A DNA stretch of 38,896 nt from a virus, in the IMG/VR virus record IMGVR_UViG_3300034198_010576, positions 1-38,896 of that record. The stretch is one strand, 5' to 3'. The position numbers and the translations under genes were made by a program. Under the pieces are notes generated by a model. The model was not told the origin of the DNA. It saw nothing but the letters and a program-made list of their open reading frames with translations, and did not search any database. The number at the start of each line of letters is the position of its first letter. Within the stretch, counting starts at the first letter, position 1. Shown piece by piece: positions 32,655-38,066 of this stretch.

Positions 32655-32667
32655 TAGAAACACCTAT
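32654..32667. promoter_or_regulatory. Repressor operator OR-b
   Basis: ATAGAAACACCTAT, the same ATAG-N6-CTAT form, centred 24 bases from OR-a. It touches the -35 of the cro promoter and could also activate the cI promoter from upstream. Confidence 0.75.
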
Positions 32668-32677
32668 GCAGCAGGGG

Positions 32678-32695
32678 TATAACACCGCCTATAGA
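32678..32695 (+). promoter_or_regulatory. Probable cI promoter (PRM-like) -10 region
   Basis: Two candidate -10 boxes, TATAAC (32678-32683) and TATAGA (32690-32695), precede the cI ATG at 32704. No good -35 is present, only TAGAAA at 32655-32660 for the first. A weak -35 is normal for a promoter that needs activation by CI bound at a neighbouring operator. No ribosome site is visible. Confidence 0.45.
32679..32692. promoter_or_regulatory. Repressor operator OR-c
   Basis: ATAACACCGCCTAT, one base from the ATAG-N6-CTAT form and centred 25 bases from OR-b. It lies over the likely cI promoter, so it may serve for negative control of cI by Cro or by excess CI. Confidence 0.6.
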
Positions 32696-32703
32696 CTGCC
32701 GGC

Positions 32704-33378
32704 ATGAGTCTAGGCACACGCATGAAGCAGGCGCGCGAAGCGGCCGGCATGAGCCAGGGGAAGCTGGCCGAGGCCGTTGGCATGCGGCAGCCGTCAATTC
32801 AGGCGATCGAGAAGGGCGAGGTGCGGGGAACCAAGCACCTGCTGGCCATTGCCCGCGCGCTTGGGGTCGATCCCGACTGGCTCGAGACAGGCCGCGCCCA
32901 CGGCACGCCAGCCGCCCGCCACGCCCCAGCTGCGGCCAGCATCATTGAGATCGAGGGGGACACCTATGCTCGCCTGCCCCTTTACGACATCAGGGCACAG
33001 GCCGGCCGCGGCTCACTCGCCTACGACGGAGAGCCGATCGGCTGGCGCGTGTTCGATTTGAACTGGATCAAGTCCGTCAGCCGCGCGCCGATCGACCAGC
33101 TGAAGGTCGTTGAAGTGTCGGGAGATTCGATGGAGCCGACCTTGTACAAAGGCGATCACGTCCTGGTCGATCTTGGCAACAAGGCTATTGCTCAGCACGG
33201 GCTGTTTGTCTTGCGGCTTGACGAAAGCCTGATGGTGAAACGGGTTCAGAAGCTATTCGCCACGGGCACCGTCCGCATCATTAGCGACAATCCCAAGTAT
33301 GACGCGGAAGAGATCGGCGAAGACGGCCGGCTTGATGTCATCGGCCGCGTCGTCTGGATCGGCCGCAACGTCGGTTAG
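32704..33378 (+). CDS. cI: CI-like repressor with S24/LexA autoprotease domain
   Basis: 224 residues. The N-terminal helix-turn-helix (about 5-62: M-S-Q-G-K-L-A-E-A-V-G-M-R-Q-P-S-I-Q-A-I) binds DNA. The C-terminal half is a peptidase S24 domain with Ser142 in G-D-S-M-E-P-T-L, Lys179 in M-V-K-R, and a probable self-cleavage site Ala100-Gly101 (R-A-Q-A-G-R-G). RecA-stimulated cleavage after DNA damage should therefore induce the prophage. It is divergent from cro across three operators and ends tail-to-tail with a membrane protein gene (shared TTAG). Confidence 0.95.
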   Translation: MSLGTRMKQAREAAGMSQGKLAEAVGMRQPSIQAIEKGEVRGTKHLLAIARALGVDPDWLETGRAHGTPAARHAPAAASIIEIEGDTYARLPLYDIRAQAGRGSLAYDGEPIGWRVFDLNWIKSVSRAPIDQLKVVEVSGDSMEPTLYKGDHVLVDLGNKAIAQHGLFVLRLDESLMVKRVQKLFATGTVRIISDNPKYDAEEIGEDGRLDVIGRVVWIGRNVG

Positions 33379-33698
33379 CTTAGCAGCCAGGCAATCGCAC
33401 CGGCCAGCGATCCAACAGCAACCGTCTTGATCAGCACTGACCCCAGGCTTGTCGTCAGGCTTTGCTGAAGCTCGACTTGCATCCACGCGCGAGCGATCGC
33501 CAGCATTAACGGCATCAGCCACACCAAGTGCAGCACATGGAACAAGCCAGCTGCGGCTGCCGCAATCAGCAGCCACCAGCAAGCCATGGCGGCTACCGTC
33601 GACACAAGGCGCATGCGCGGGTTCCCGATCAGCCCTAGCGTCCAAGTGGCCGAAAAGAACAACGCCAGCCCCCACGCCACGTAAACAATCTCCTGCAT
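33375..33698 (-). CDS. Membrane protein next to cI, possible exclusion factor
   Basis: 107 residues from ATG at 33698, with GGGGAGGG six bases upstream. About four hydrophobic segments (near residues 4-24, 32-50, 50-66 and 80-105) mark a small multi-span inner-membrane protein. Its stop overlaps the cI stop on the other strand. Its upstream side faces the second operator pair, so CI could control it. Genes next to the repressor are often expressed in the lysogen (rex-type, superinfection exclusion), but the function here is not recognised. Confidence 0.65.
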   Translation of the reverse strand: MQEIVYVAWGLALFFSATWTLGLIGNPRMRLVSTVAAMACWWLLIAAAAAGLFHVLHLVWLMPLMLAIARAWMQVELQQSLTTSLGSVLIKTVAVGSLAGAIAWLLS

Positions 33699-33748
33699 GC
33701 GCCGCCCTCCCCTTGCCAAAAGTGGCGCAAAACCGCCGCTTGCGCATG

Positions 33749-33762
33749 ATAGTTTTTTCTAT
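33749..33762. promoter_or_regulatory. Repressor operator OL-a
   Basis: ATAGTTTTTTCTAT, an exact ATAG-N6-CTAT palindrome, abutting the -35 of the rightward promoter. It is centred 24 bases from OL-b, the same spacing as in the cro/cI region. Confidence 0.75.
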
Positions 33763-33789
33763 TGACTGATACATAGATTTGCCTATGAT
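33762..33789 (+). promoter_or_regulatory. Rightward early promoter (PL-like)
   Basis: TTGACT (33762-33767), 16 bases, TATGAT (33784-33789). The layout is the same as in the cro promoter, including operator positions. Transcription would start near 33796, leaving a leader of about 23 bases with GAGGA before the ATG at 33819. Confidence 0.75.
33773..33786. promoter_or_regulatory. Repressor operator OL-b
   Basis: ATAGATTTGCCTAT, an exact ATAG-N6-CTAT palindrome, overlapping the -10 of the rightward promoter. Occupancy should silence the operon from 33819 to int. Confidence 0.75.
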
Positions 33790-33818
33790 CGGCTGCATCA
33801 AACGAGGAATGCAGCCCA

Positions 33819-34106
33819 ATGACCCCCACCATTACCGTCACGAACGACGACCGCCCTGGCAGCACACGCCAATGGCTGCGCGCTCAGATCCAAACCGACA
33901 AGCGCCTGTCGTTCGACGTGGCGCAGGCCACGATCGACCAGCTGGCGCGCGAACTCGCCGATGACGGCTGGCAATTCGCTGGCAGCTCGGCCGGTTGGGG
34001 CCGCGTGCCCAACACCTACACGATCGAAGTGCACGCGATGCGCGGCCGCGGCGCGCCGACGGCATGGGAACTCGAAATGCAATCCCTAGTTACGGGGAGG
34101 GACTAA
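33819..34106 (+). CDS. First gene of the rightward early operon, unknown (95 aa)
   Basis: 95 residues beginning M-T-P-T-I-T-V-T-N-D-D. A helix (about 29-50: F-D-V-A-Q-A-T-I-D-Q-L-A-R-E-L) is followed by a Trp/Gly-rich part (W-Q-F-A-G-S-S-A-G-W-G) and a strand (Y-T-I-E-V-H-A-M). It would be the first product made on induction or infection from the OL-type promoter, the place where phages often keep host-takeover or defence-blocking genes. The family was not recognised. Confidence 0.7.
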   Translation: MTPTITVTNDDRPGSTRQWLRAQIQTDKRLSFDVAQATIDQLARELADDGWQFAGSSAGWGRVPNTYTIEVHAMRGRGAPTAWELEMQSLVTGRD

Positions 34107-34108
34107 CG

Positions 34109-34543
34109 ATGAGCACTTTGCTTTTAAAGGAATCGCAAAAAGAGCGCGCCGAGCGTCTTGCCTGGCACGTCACGCAGGCGGTCGAAGATTTGAAAAGGCT
34201 GCTGACACTAAGCCCGCGCATCGACTTCAGCAGCATCGAGGCCGATCTCGAGCAGGCGGTCGACGTGCTGCAGGACGCACTCGAACTCGCATCGTTCCAC
34301 CGCCGCATGGCCGAATTAGACGGCAAGGTTGCCGAGATGCTGGGCGACAAATACACGCGCCTGGCACTGGTCGAGGAACACGCTCAGCGCATCGACCTGC
34401 GTGACCAGCTTGAAGCCATTATGCACGCGGCTGCACTTGAGGCTGCGTATCAGGCAGCGACATCACCCAGCTCGCGCCTCGCGTGGCTCGCCAGCGCCGC
34501 CGGCGCCGACGCCGAGGAACACTTCTTCGACAGGTGGAATTGA
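34109..34543 (+). CDS. Unknown helical early protein (144 aa)
   Basis: 144 residues from ATG at 34109, with GGGAGGGA upstream; longer frames shadow the previous gene. It is nearly all helix with strong coiled-coil character (A-E-R-L-A-W-H-V-T-Q-A-V-E-D-L-K-R-L-L, A-D-L-E-Q-A-V-D-V-L-Q-D-A-L). No metal-binding or catalytic motif is seen. It is two bases after 33819-34106 and one base before the next gene, so it belongs to one operon. Confidence 0.7.
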   Translation: MSTLLLKESQKERAERLAWHVTQAVEDLKRLLTLSPRIDFSSIEADLEQAVDVLQDALELASFHRRMAELDGKVAEMLGDKYTRLALVEEHAQRIDLRDQLEAIMHAAALEAAYQAATSPSSRLAWLASAAGADAEEHFFDRWN

Positions 34544-34544
34544 T

Positions 34545-34727
34545 ATGCGCGACATCATCCTCGCTGCGTACCTGCAGCGCGCTTACGAAAACGATCAGTA
34601 CGAGTTCAGGCGCCACTTCAGCCGCCAGCAATGGCTGCACTCCATCGACGGCTGCTGGGCCGCAGGTCGCTTTGATCGGCTGTGGCCGACCTACTGGGTC
34701 GCGCGTCACCCCGAGGTGGCGGCATGA
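34545..34727 (+). CDS. Unknown small early protein (60 aa)
   Basis: 60 residues starting M-R-D-I-I-L-A-A-Y-L-Q-R and rich in aromatic and basic residues (Y-E-F-R-R-H-F-S-R-Q-Q-W-L-H, R-L-W-P-T-Y-W-V-A-R-H-P). One base separates it from the gene before, and it overlaps the next in ATGA. The basic, aromatic composition could suit nucleic-acid or protein binding. Not recognised. Confidence 0.6.
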   Translation: MRDIILAAYLQRAYENDQYEFRRHFSRQQWLHSIDGCWAAGRFDRLWPTYWVARHPEVAA

Positions 34728-34900
34728 CCCCGACAGAGATCGCATCAGCCTGCGCTGTCCTCTGCGCCTGCACCCTGCTGGCCGCCGCGTGCGGCTACGC
34801 CAAGGGCTACGCCGATGCCAGCACGGTCGCGGCGGCCCAGGCAGCACAGACACGCTGCGTCTACGTCCACCGACTTCCATTCAAGGGGTCGCTGCCGTGA
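34724..34900 (+). CDS. Small protein with N-terminal membrane or signal segment (58 aa)
   Basis: 58 residues. Residues about 6-23 (A-S-A-C-A-V-L-C-A-C-T-L-L-A-A-A-C-G) are hydrophobic with four cysteines, and L-A-A-A-C-G resembles a lipobox, so a membrane anchor or lipoprotein is possible. ATGA and TGATG overlaps tie it to both neighbours. Function unknown. Confidence 0.55.
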   Translation: MTPTEIASACAVLCACTLLAAACGYAKGYADASTVAAAQAAQTRCVYVHRLPFKGSLP

Positions 34901-35076
34901 TGCGAGAGGCAAACCGTGACGCCATCCGCGGCGTCCTCGTCGCCCACACACGCGGCCAGATCAGCCGCGCCGAAACCGAGCGCGCTTTGCGCCTGGCCGG
35001 CTGGCAGGAAAGCAGCATCAAGCGATTGCTCGACGCCTGCGCCGTCAATTTGAAAAACATAGGAGCGAACCAGTGA
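34900..35076 (+). CDS. Unknown small helical protein (58 aa)
   Basis: 58 residues: M-R-E-A-N-R-D-A-I-R-G-V-L-V-A-H-T-R-G-Q-I-S-R-A-E-T-E-R-type helices with a second helix A-G-W-Q-E-S-S-I-K-R-L-L. The pattern of two or three short basic helices could be a small helix-turn-helix-like fold. It overlaps the genes on both sides (TGATG and GTGA). Not recognised. Confidence 0.6.
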   Translation: MREANRDAIRGVLVAHTRGQISRAETERALRLAGWQESSIKRLLDACAVNLKNIGANQ

Positions 35077-35282
35077 GCAACCTGATTGAGTTTCCAACAA
35101 GCGCACCACATGCCGGCGAGGCTGCCCTGCGCGAGCAGATCCGCCGGCAGCTCGGCGCTGTCGTCGGCCTGTATTTGCGTCAGCCCGATGCGCTCGAAAC
35201 GCTGCAAGCGATCAATGAGCTGAACACCGCGGTCGCACTGATGCGCGCCCATTTTGCGATGACGTGCGATGAACCAGTTTGA
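35073..35282 (+). CDS. Unknown small protein (69 aa)
   Basis: 69 residues from a GTG start with AGGAG seven bases upstream, overlapping the previous stop (GTGA). After S-N-L-I-E-F-P-T it forms two helices (E-A-A-L-R-E-Q-I-R-R-Q-L, D-A-L-E-T-L-Q-A-I-N-E-L-N). It precedes and overlaps by 14 bases the RecB-like nuclease, so it may be an accessory protein of the recombination module. Confidence 0.65.
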   Translation: MSNLIEFPTSAPHAGEAALREQIRRQLGAVVGLYLRQPDALETLQAINELNTAVALMRAHFAMTCDEPV

Positions 35283-36012
35283 GCGGCACAAAATCCGTCA
35301 CCTGAGCCCGTCGGCACTGAACCTCTGGGCGAACGAGCCGGCGCTGTATGTGCTGAAGTACCTGCACGGCATCAAGGAAGAGATGGGCGCAGCAGCCAAG
35401 CGCGGCACGGCGGTCGAGGCCGGGCTCGACGTGTTCCTCATGAACCGTCAGGCCTCGGTCGAGGACTGCACGCAGGTGGCGATCGACAACTACCGGCTCA
35501 ACACCGGCGGCCTTGCCGATGACGAGCACGAGAAAGAGGCGGGGCTCATCGCGCCCATGCTCACGCAAGCTATTGGTGCCATGCGCTCTGCGCCGTCAAT
35601 GATCGCCAGGCAGCTTTCGATCGAGACGTGGATCGACGGAATCCCGGTGCCCGTCATCGGGTTCCTTGATTACGTGTTCGAGGACGGATCGATCGTCGAT
35701 TTGAAAACCACGGCCCGGCTGCCGAGCGCCCCGCGACCGGATCACCTGCGGCAGGTGTCGATCTATGCCCACGCCCGCCAGGCGCCAGTGTCGCTCTTGT
35801 ACGTCACGCCGCAGAAGCACGCACGCTATCACGCCAGCGCCGACCAGGTGGCCGAGGGCCTCGCCGACATTACGCGGGTCGCCCGCTCGCTCGCCCGCAC
35901 ACTGGCCGTTAGCGAGACGGCCGCCGACGTGGCCGAGTTTGTCTCGCCGAAATTCGACTCGTTCTACTGGACTGAAGAAACCATCAACGCTGCAAGGAGC
36001 ATATGGAAATGA
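35269..36012 (+). CDS. RecB/Cas4-like PD-(D/E)XK exonuclease
   Basis: 247 residues. The start S-P-S-A-L-N-L-W-A-N-E-P-A-L-Y matches the N-terminal box of PDDEXK_1 nucleases. The catalytic core is G-F-L-D-Y-V-F-E-D-G-S-I-V-D-L-K-T-T (about residues 130-147), giving the aspartate and the D-x-K, and Q-V-S-I-Y-A (about 162-167) is the Q-x-x-x-Y motif of RecB-type enzymes. No cluster of cysteines for an iron-sulphur site is obvious. It probably resects DNA ends for phage recombination or repair. Its stop overlaps the SSB-like start (ATGA). Confidence 0.85.
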   Translation: MNQFERHKIRHLSPSALNLWANEPALYVLKYLHGIKEEMGAAAKRGTAVEAGLDVFLMNRQASVEDCTQVAIDNYRLNTGGLADDEHEKEAGLIAPMLTQAIGAMRSAPSMIARQLSIETWIDGIPVPVIGFLDYVFEDGSIVDLKTTARLPSAPRPDHLRQVSIYAHARQAPVSLLYVTPQKHARYHASADQVAEGLADITRVARSLARTLAVSETAADVAEFVSPKFDSFYWTEETINAARSIWK

Positions 36013-36608
36013 GACTGCCCCAGAAATCAGGCGCCGACTTCGCCCCCGCCCCCGCCGGCACGCACATCGCCGTCTGCATCAAGGTTGTCGATCTCGGCAC
36101 GCAGGCCGTCGAGTGGCAGGGTCAAACAAAACACCAGCACAAGGTCATGCTTAGCTGGGAGCTGCCGTTCGAGCCGATGGACGACGGCCGGCCGCACATC
36201 ATCAGCCAGCGCTACACGTTCTCCGTCAGCGAAAAGGCGACGTTCAGGAAGCACCTGGAGGGCTGGCGCGGCAAGAAGTTCACCGATGCCGACTTTGGCC
36301 CCGATGGGTTCGACGTGCGCAATGTGCTGGGCAAACCGTGCAGCCTGATCGTCTCGCACCGCGCGGTCGCTGACAAGATCTACGCCAACATTGAGGGCAT
36401 CGGGCCGGTGCCACGCGGCACGCAGGCGCCCAAGCCGATCAACCAGCTCGTCTACTTCTCGCTCGATGCCTTCGACCCGACCGTGTTTGCCAGCCTGTCG
36501 GCAGGGCTGCAGGCCACCATCATGAAGGCGCCCGAGTACCTGACAGCCGTCAGCGGCGACCACCACGAAAGCAACGGCGACGATGCCGGCGGCGACATTC
36601 CGTTCTGA
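36009..36608 (+). CDS. SSB-like DNA-binding protein with DIPF C-terminal tip
   Basis: 199 residues if the start is ATG 36009, nine bases after AAGGAG and overlapping the nuclease stop; ATG 36003 is an alternative. Strands such as H-I-A-V-C-I-K-V-V-D-L-G and H-K-V-M-L-S-W-E-L, then G-K-P-C-S-L-I-V-S-H, suggest an OB-like single-strand-binding fold common in phage recombination modules. The acidic tail ends D-D-A-G-G-D-I-P-F, matching the DIPF tip with which bacterial SSB recruits host replication and repair enzymes. It probably protects single strands made by the exonuclease encoded just before it. Confidence 0.75.
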   Translation: MRLPQKSGADFAPAPAGTHIAVCIKVVDLGTQAVEWQGQTKHQHKVMLSWELPFEPMDDGRPHIISQRYTFSVSEKATFRKHLEGWRGKKFTDADFGPDGFDVRNVLGKPCSLIVSHRAVADKIYANIEGIGPVPRGTQAPKPINQLVYFSLDAFDPTVFASLSAGLQATIMKAPEYLTAVSGDHHESNGDDAGGDIPF

Positions 36609-36619
36609 AGGGAGACTGC

Positions 36620-36967
36620 ATGAAGATCCACGCCATGCCAACCAACCAGCGGCCGCAGTCCGAGATCTATCGGGAGGCGGCACTGCGTTGGAACGATCTC
36701 GATGCAGCTGCCCGGCTGCTCGAGGATACCAAGTCGGCCGTTCTGGCTGAGCGGATCAGTCAGCTCCTGGGAGAGTTCCCGCACTACTCGGCGGCCAAGG
36801 CTGAAACCAAGGTGAAGGCCTCGGATGCCTGGCGGGACTTCTTGGAGAAGTGCGTCAGGGCCCGCACCGCCGCGAACCGCGCCAAAATCGAGGTTGATTT
36901 TCAGCGCATGAAACACTGGGAGGCGACGCAGGATCGGGCCGACGAACGGTTTGCGACGCGCCTGTGA
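36620..36967 (+). CDS. Unknown helical protein of the recombination operon (115 aa)
   Basis: 115 residues starting M-K-I-H-A-M-P-T-N-Q with a good ribosome site (GGGAG). It is helical and highly charged (Y-R-E-A-A-L-R-W-N-D-L-D-A-A-A, K-A-E-T-K-V-K-A-S-D-A-W). It follows the SSB-like gene by 11 bases and overlaps the next gene in GTGA. A helper of DNA metabolism is possible; the family was not recognised. Confidence 0.7.
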   Translation: MKIHAMPTNQRPQSEIYREAALRWNDLDAAARLLEDTKSAVLAERISQLLGEFPHYSAAKAETKVKASDAWRDFLEKCVRARTAANRAKIEVDFQRMKHWEATQDRADERFATRL

Positions 36968-37173
36968 CGCAGCGACTCGACCCCGTCATTGTCAGGTATC
37001 GCGCCAGAGGGTGGCCCAGCCCCTGGCGGGATCACTGGGAAGAGAGAGCGGCCATCATGGAATACGACGGCGGCCTGCCGCGCGATGAGGCTGAGTGGCA
37101 GGCTTACTTATTGGTCAGTGAAATGATGACGAAGGAAAGGGGCCCGCATGACAAAATACGCTTTGCGCTCTGA
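36964..37173 (+). CDS. Unknown small protein (69 aa)
   Basis: 69 residues from GTG overlapping the previous stop. It is notable for tryptophans and arginines (R-Y-R-A-R-G-W-P-S-P-W-R-D-H-W-E-E-R) and for an acidic middle. It overlaps the next gene by 26 bases. Function unknown. Confidence 0.6.
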   Translation: MTQRLDPVIVRYRARGWPSPWRDHWEERAAIMEYDGGLPRDEAEWQAYLLVSEMMTKERGPHDKIRFAL

Positions 37174-37450
37174 CACATGGGCGCGCATTGCCGCCGCAGA
37201 AAAATGCAAATCCCTGCAACAGGCTTGCGAAGCCGTTGGCATGAGATGGCAAAAGCCTGCCCGATATTATTGGGTTGGAACCATAGACGGGACAGACGTG
37301 AAATTTGAATATTGGCCTTCGACGGGCAAGTACCGGCATTTGCAAATTGTGTATGCTGGCACGCCCGCAAAAGTTGCAGAATACATCAGCGATATGGTTT
37401 CGCTGGACGCCAAACAAACCCGATCGCAATGGCTGAAGGACGCGCACTAA
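37148..37450 (+). CDS. Unknown protein (100 aa) of different base composition
   Basis: 100 residues from ATG with GAAAGGGG upstream. A helix-turn-helix-like stretch (C-K-S-L-Q-Q-A-C-E-A-V-G-M-R-W) is followed by strands (Y-Y-W-V-G-T-I-D-G-T-D-V-K-F-E-Y-W) and a helix with K-V-A-E-Y-I. The gene is visibly more AT-rich and uses more A/T third bases than the genes around it, which suggests recent acquisition. It starts inside the previous gene and ends in TAATG overlap with the next. Confidence 0.65.
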   Translation: MTKYALRSDTWARIAAAEKCKSLQQACEAVGMRWQKPARYYWVGTIDGTDVKFEYWPSTGKYRHLQIVYAGTPAKVAEYISDMVSLDAKQTRSQWLKDAH

Positions 37451-37905
37451 TGAGCAGCACAAAGAACATCGACCGTCGTTTCTGGCGTACCGACTACGAC
37501 GCCTGCAAGCTGATTAAATCGAAAGCAAAGCTGCGGGCCTTGCCAGATTACGCCTTGCAAGGCGATGCGATCGACACCAAGAAGCTCGACGAGTTGATCT
37601 CGGAGAACGTCGCGTTTGCAATTCGTGAGTTTTGGTCGACAGTCGAGGTCATGTTTGTCGGCGCCGATCTGTCGGTGCAGCCCGATACTGATTACTTGGA
37701 TTTGCTGGGCGACAAGAAGTGGCGGAAATTGCTACGCCCGTCGAAGGTGTTGGAAGATACGCTGGAGCCGAAGGGTGTCGTCTGGCTCGACGGCGCGGCA
37801 GAATACGACCGTGCCGAGCGCGAGTTGCGCCGGTGCCTCGCGATCCTGCAGCGATCGAGGGCGGCGTACTTGAAAGAGCACCCGCCTGGCGAGGCCGATG
37901 AATGA
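37450..37905 (+). CDS. Unknown protein (151 aa)
   Basis: 151 residues from ATG in TAATG overlap; the frame continues upstream only as a shadow. Motifs such as R-R-F-W-R-T-D-Y-D-A-C-K-L-I-K-S-K-A, F-A-I-R-E-F-W-S-T-V-E-V-M-F-V-G-A-D and a charged C-terminal helix (R-A-E-R-E-L-R-R-C-L-A-I-L-Q-R) show a soluble mixed alpha/beta protein. It stands two genes before int. Function not recognised. Confidence 0.65.
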   Translation: MSSTKNIDRRFWRTDYDACKLIKSKAKLRALPDYALQGDAIDTKKLDELISENVAFAIREFWSTVEVMFVGADLSVQPDTDYLDLLGDKKWRKLLRPSKVLEDTLEPKGVVWLDGAAEYDRAERELRRCLAILQRSRAAYLKEHPPGEADE

Positions 37906-38066
37906 GCAATCGCCGCCCCGCCTATTCCGAGGCCGATCTGCGACGCGCGCTAAAAGCCGCGAAAAAGGAGGGGTTCCGCGTCGTGGAGTTGACGCCGACC
38001 CCGAACGGGCTGAAGGTCGTCGCCCGGCTGGACGAGGAGCCGGCGCCGATCGAGAAGCTGGACTAA
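37902..38066 (+). CDS. Small protein (54 aa) directly before integrase
   Basis: 54 residues starting M-S-N-R-R-P-A-Y-S-E-A-D-L-R-R-A-L and continuing F-R-V-V-E-L-T-P-T, L-K-V-V-A-R-L: one basic helix, then a two-stranded hairpin. It overlaps its neighbours as ATGA and TAATG, so it is made with integrase. Short genes of this type often sit before phage int genes. A recombination directionality (excisionase) role is possible from the position and basic helix but is not proven. Confidence 0.7.
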   Translation: MSNRRPAYSEADLRRALKAAKKEGFRVVELTPTPNGLKVVARLDEEPAPIEKLD

